Assembly: GCA_015680685.1 (NCBI GenBank)
Contig: MNCI01025159.1
Coordinates: forward strand, 1 to 32,905
Length of the DNA: 32,905 nt
Direction of reading: 5' to 3'
Source: Gnetum montanum
Taxonomy: Eukaryota > Streptophyta > Gnetopsida > Gnetales > Gnetaceae
Shown: piece by piece, positions 31,309-32,905 of the stretch
Numbering within the stretch: position 1 is the first letter of the stretch
Layout: the number at the start of each line of letters is the position of its first letter
Made by a program: the position numbers and the translations under genes
The notes under the pieces: model-generated
The model's input: the letters and a program-made list of their open reading frames with translations, nothing else
What the model was told of the DNA's origin: nothing
The model's database searches: none

Positions 31309-31313
31309 TGAAC
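31309..31313. repeat. Target site duplication TGAAC, right copy (element 1)
   Basis: It matches 1373-1377 and directly follows the 3' LTR end TTACA. Confidence 0.8.
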
Positions 31314-31628
31314 TTCAAATGAACTTCACTAAACTTTGGAGTCAAATTTAGTAAATGAAATATTTAAAGAAATTCGTAAATTTTGATCTCATTTCTAACC
31401 TTAATTACTTTAAAATTTCTTTTTTAATTCTATCAATTGGAATTAGAGTGGAAACTTTCTAGATTTGTTTCATCATGAGTGTAAAAGATATTTCAAAATG
31501 CTCAATAATTTTCAATGAATCACAAGCCTTTAATTTATGTACTAGACTTATTCAAGGTCTCCTAAAATACAATGACTACTAGAAAATCATTTAGGCATGC
31601 TTTACTTTCATACATGACTTTGAGAACA
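31314..31628. other. Flank between element 1 and the copia gag
   Basis: I see no clear primer site, LTR end or coding motif. It probably holds the leader or the very start of gag of the Ty1/copia element that follows, but this is inferred from position only. There is a short direct repeat 'atgaacttca' at 31308-31317 and 31319-31328. Confidence 0.4.
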
Positions 31629-32490
31629 TGACAAACACTCAAATCATAGATGATCAAAATAATAAAATTAAAAATAACTTGGCTATCTTAATGTTCCTTG
31701 CTAGTCTCTCTAATGTCATATCCTCAAGACCTACTTTACACTAGTGTACTAAAGAAATTTGGGTCATACTTTAGTTAGAATACAAAGCTAATATTGAAAA
31801 TAGATAAATGCAAAAGGTTATGTATAAACAAGAATTTGATTCTTTTGAAATCCATCCCAATGAACATATTGAGAAATTCCTTACAAGAATGTACATCAAT
31901 ATAACAAAAATTGATGAATATTATTGCAGATATTCTTCAAGGTAGAAGATGCATAAGGACTTTCAAGCATTATTAGTGTATCCTAGATATGAGAACACAA
32001 TGGAAAATATCACTCTATAAAAGGAACTCAACATGATGAGCATTAATGAATTGACAATCAAAATCAAAACTCTCCAAACTATGAAGACTAGAAGAAATCA
32101 TAATGTGTATAAGCAAGTATATGTTTTAAACCAAAGTTGAAGAGGAGGTAGATTTAGAGATAGAGGAATATAAAATCAAAATAACTTCAAAAGCATAAAA
32201 TTTTATAATAAAACTAATAATATAAAAATCAAAATAGGTTTAAAAATTTCCAACCATCCAGAGGTAGAGATCATGTAATAGGAATGTGAATCTACAGTTA
32301 AAGAAGCTAAAATAACTCATCTATCTTATTCTAAAAATTTTGTAAAAGAAGAGAACATACCATTAAAGACTACCAGATAAGAATGAGCTTTGAAGCCTTT
32401 CAGTAACAAGATAAGGAAAAGATTGCCACCAAGTAATAAAACACAACACTTAAAGATAATGAAAATGAAAGTAAAAACATAGGTCTTGAT
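31629..32490 (+). pseudogene. Ty1/copia gag remnant
   Basis: One frame, broken by about seven stops, reads MTNTQIIDDQNNKIKNNLAI, FLASLSNVISSRPTLH, CTKEIWVIL, LEYKANIENR, KVMYKQEFDSFEIHPNEHIE and KFLTRMYINITKIDEYY. It goes on ALLVYPRYENTMENITL, KELNMMSINELTIKIKTLQ, then a basic RGGRFRDRGI stretch. This is the plant copia gag (UBN2-type) pattern: 'TAKEIW..L...Y', 'I.E....F..I...L', 'LP..YE....L', 'L...EL...L', then an RGG-like basic region. The expected CCHC zinc knuckle is not recognisable. It continues into protease in the same orientation. Confidence 0.8.
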
Positions 32491-32499
32491 TCAATAAAT

Positions 32500-32742
32500 A
32501 TTATTAAATAGCATTTTTTAATAATGAAAAAAGGATGCTCAAATCACATGATACCTTACAAAGATTACTTGATCAACTACAAATATCAGAAACTTGAAAA
32601 CATCAAAATAAGAGACAACAACTACCTCAACATAGAAGGAATAAAAGATTGCACTCTAAAACTTTTAAATAATAAATTTATCTCTATCATAAATTTTTTA
32701 TTTATTTTAAACCTATTAAATTTTCTCTTATCAATTGTATAA
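32500..32742 (+). pseudogene. Ty1/copia protease remnant
   Basis: A 72-codon open stretch from 32524 reads KKGCSNHMIPYKDYLINYKY, then IKIRDNNYLNIEGIKDC and IINFLFILNLLNFLLSI. This matches the copia protease pattern 'DSG(A/C)S.HM....(L)F..Y', 'I...D...L.V.G.G' and 'L.NVLYVP.L..NLLS'. The catalytic Asp-Ser are replaced by Lys-Lys in front of GCSNHM, so the enzyme is dead although the rest of the domain is open. Confidence 0.82.
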
Positions 32743-32905
32743 ATTGCTATAGAGACATCAATTTAAATTTTAGAAATAACTAGTGCCTCAATTAAAGAAA
32801 AGAAGGATAAGAAATCTTGAAAATTCAAACATTCAACAATGAAACGTACCATCTAGAATGCCATCATTTTAATCTTAGTTAAAGATACTTAGATATCATC
32901 AAAAA
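32743..32905 (+). pseudogene. Start of the copia pre-integrase region (window edge)
   Basis: This is AT-rich sequence after the protease. Short matches such as NLNF-like and KGxEILKI-like residues fit the region between copia protease and integrase, but there are several stops. The element runs off the right edge of the window. Confidence 0.35.

Noticed and set aside
31096-31311. 71-codon + strand ORF with membrane-like stretches
   Set aside because: It lies wholly in the T-rich end of the 3' LTR of element 1.

Overview
The window looks like intergenic nuclear DNA from a plant with a large, repeat-rich genome. A gymnosperm such as a conifer is my best guess; a large-genome angiosperm is not excluded. 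The reasons are strong AT-richness, few CpG dinucleotides, LTR retrotransposons nested three deep, and coding remnants whose stops are often TAG or TGA where a Trp codon is expected. I see no host gene, rRNA, tRNA or CRISPR array.

Layout. Bases 1-1372 are flanking DNA with a degenerate repeat of roughly 200 bp. Element 1 (1378-31308, + strand) is a decayed Ty3/gypsy chromovirus, probably Tekay/Del-like. It has very long LTRs (1378-5152 and 28367-31308), an initiator-Met-tRNA type primer site, a polypurine tract and the target duplication TGAAC. Element 2 (8600-27811, - strand) lies inside the integrase of element 1. It is a Tat/Athila-type Ty3/gypsy element with about 0.93-kb LTRs, a tRNA-Asp-like primer site, the target duplication ATATG and an extra open reading frame after integrase. 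Element 3 (16796-25529, - strand) lies inside the gag of element 2. It has 1150-bp LTRs, the target duplication GTAAG and an extra RNase H domain between protease and reverse transcriptase. A separate insertion of about 0.5 kb (near 7684-8175) also splits element 1's integrase. From about 31629 to the right edge is the gag and protease region of a decayed Ty1/copia element on the + strand.

How the parts fit. Removing element 3 with one target copy leaves element 2's gag reading in one frame across the join. Removing element 2 with one target copy does the same for element 1's integrase. The insertion order is therefore element 1, then 2, then 3. By eye, LTR divergence falls in the same order, and only element 3 keeps a long open frame (350 codons of RT plus RNase H).

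Most notable points. (a) Element 3 ends in a U5 terminus on both sides: a 449-bp inverted LTR fragment is joined to the U3 end of its 5' LTR, and the target duplication flanks the whole composite. (b) Element 3 has a second RNase H, with all four acidic residues, upstream of RT. (c) A block just upstream of element 2's post-integrase ORF repeats motifs of its LTR promoter region, including a TATA box. All function calls come from reading translations by eye; no database was searched.
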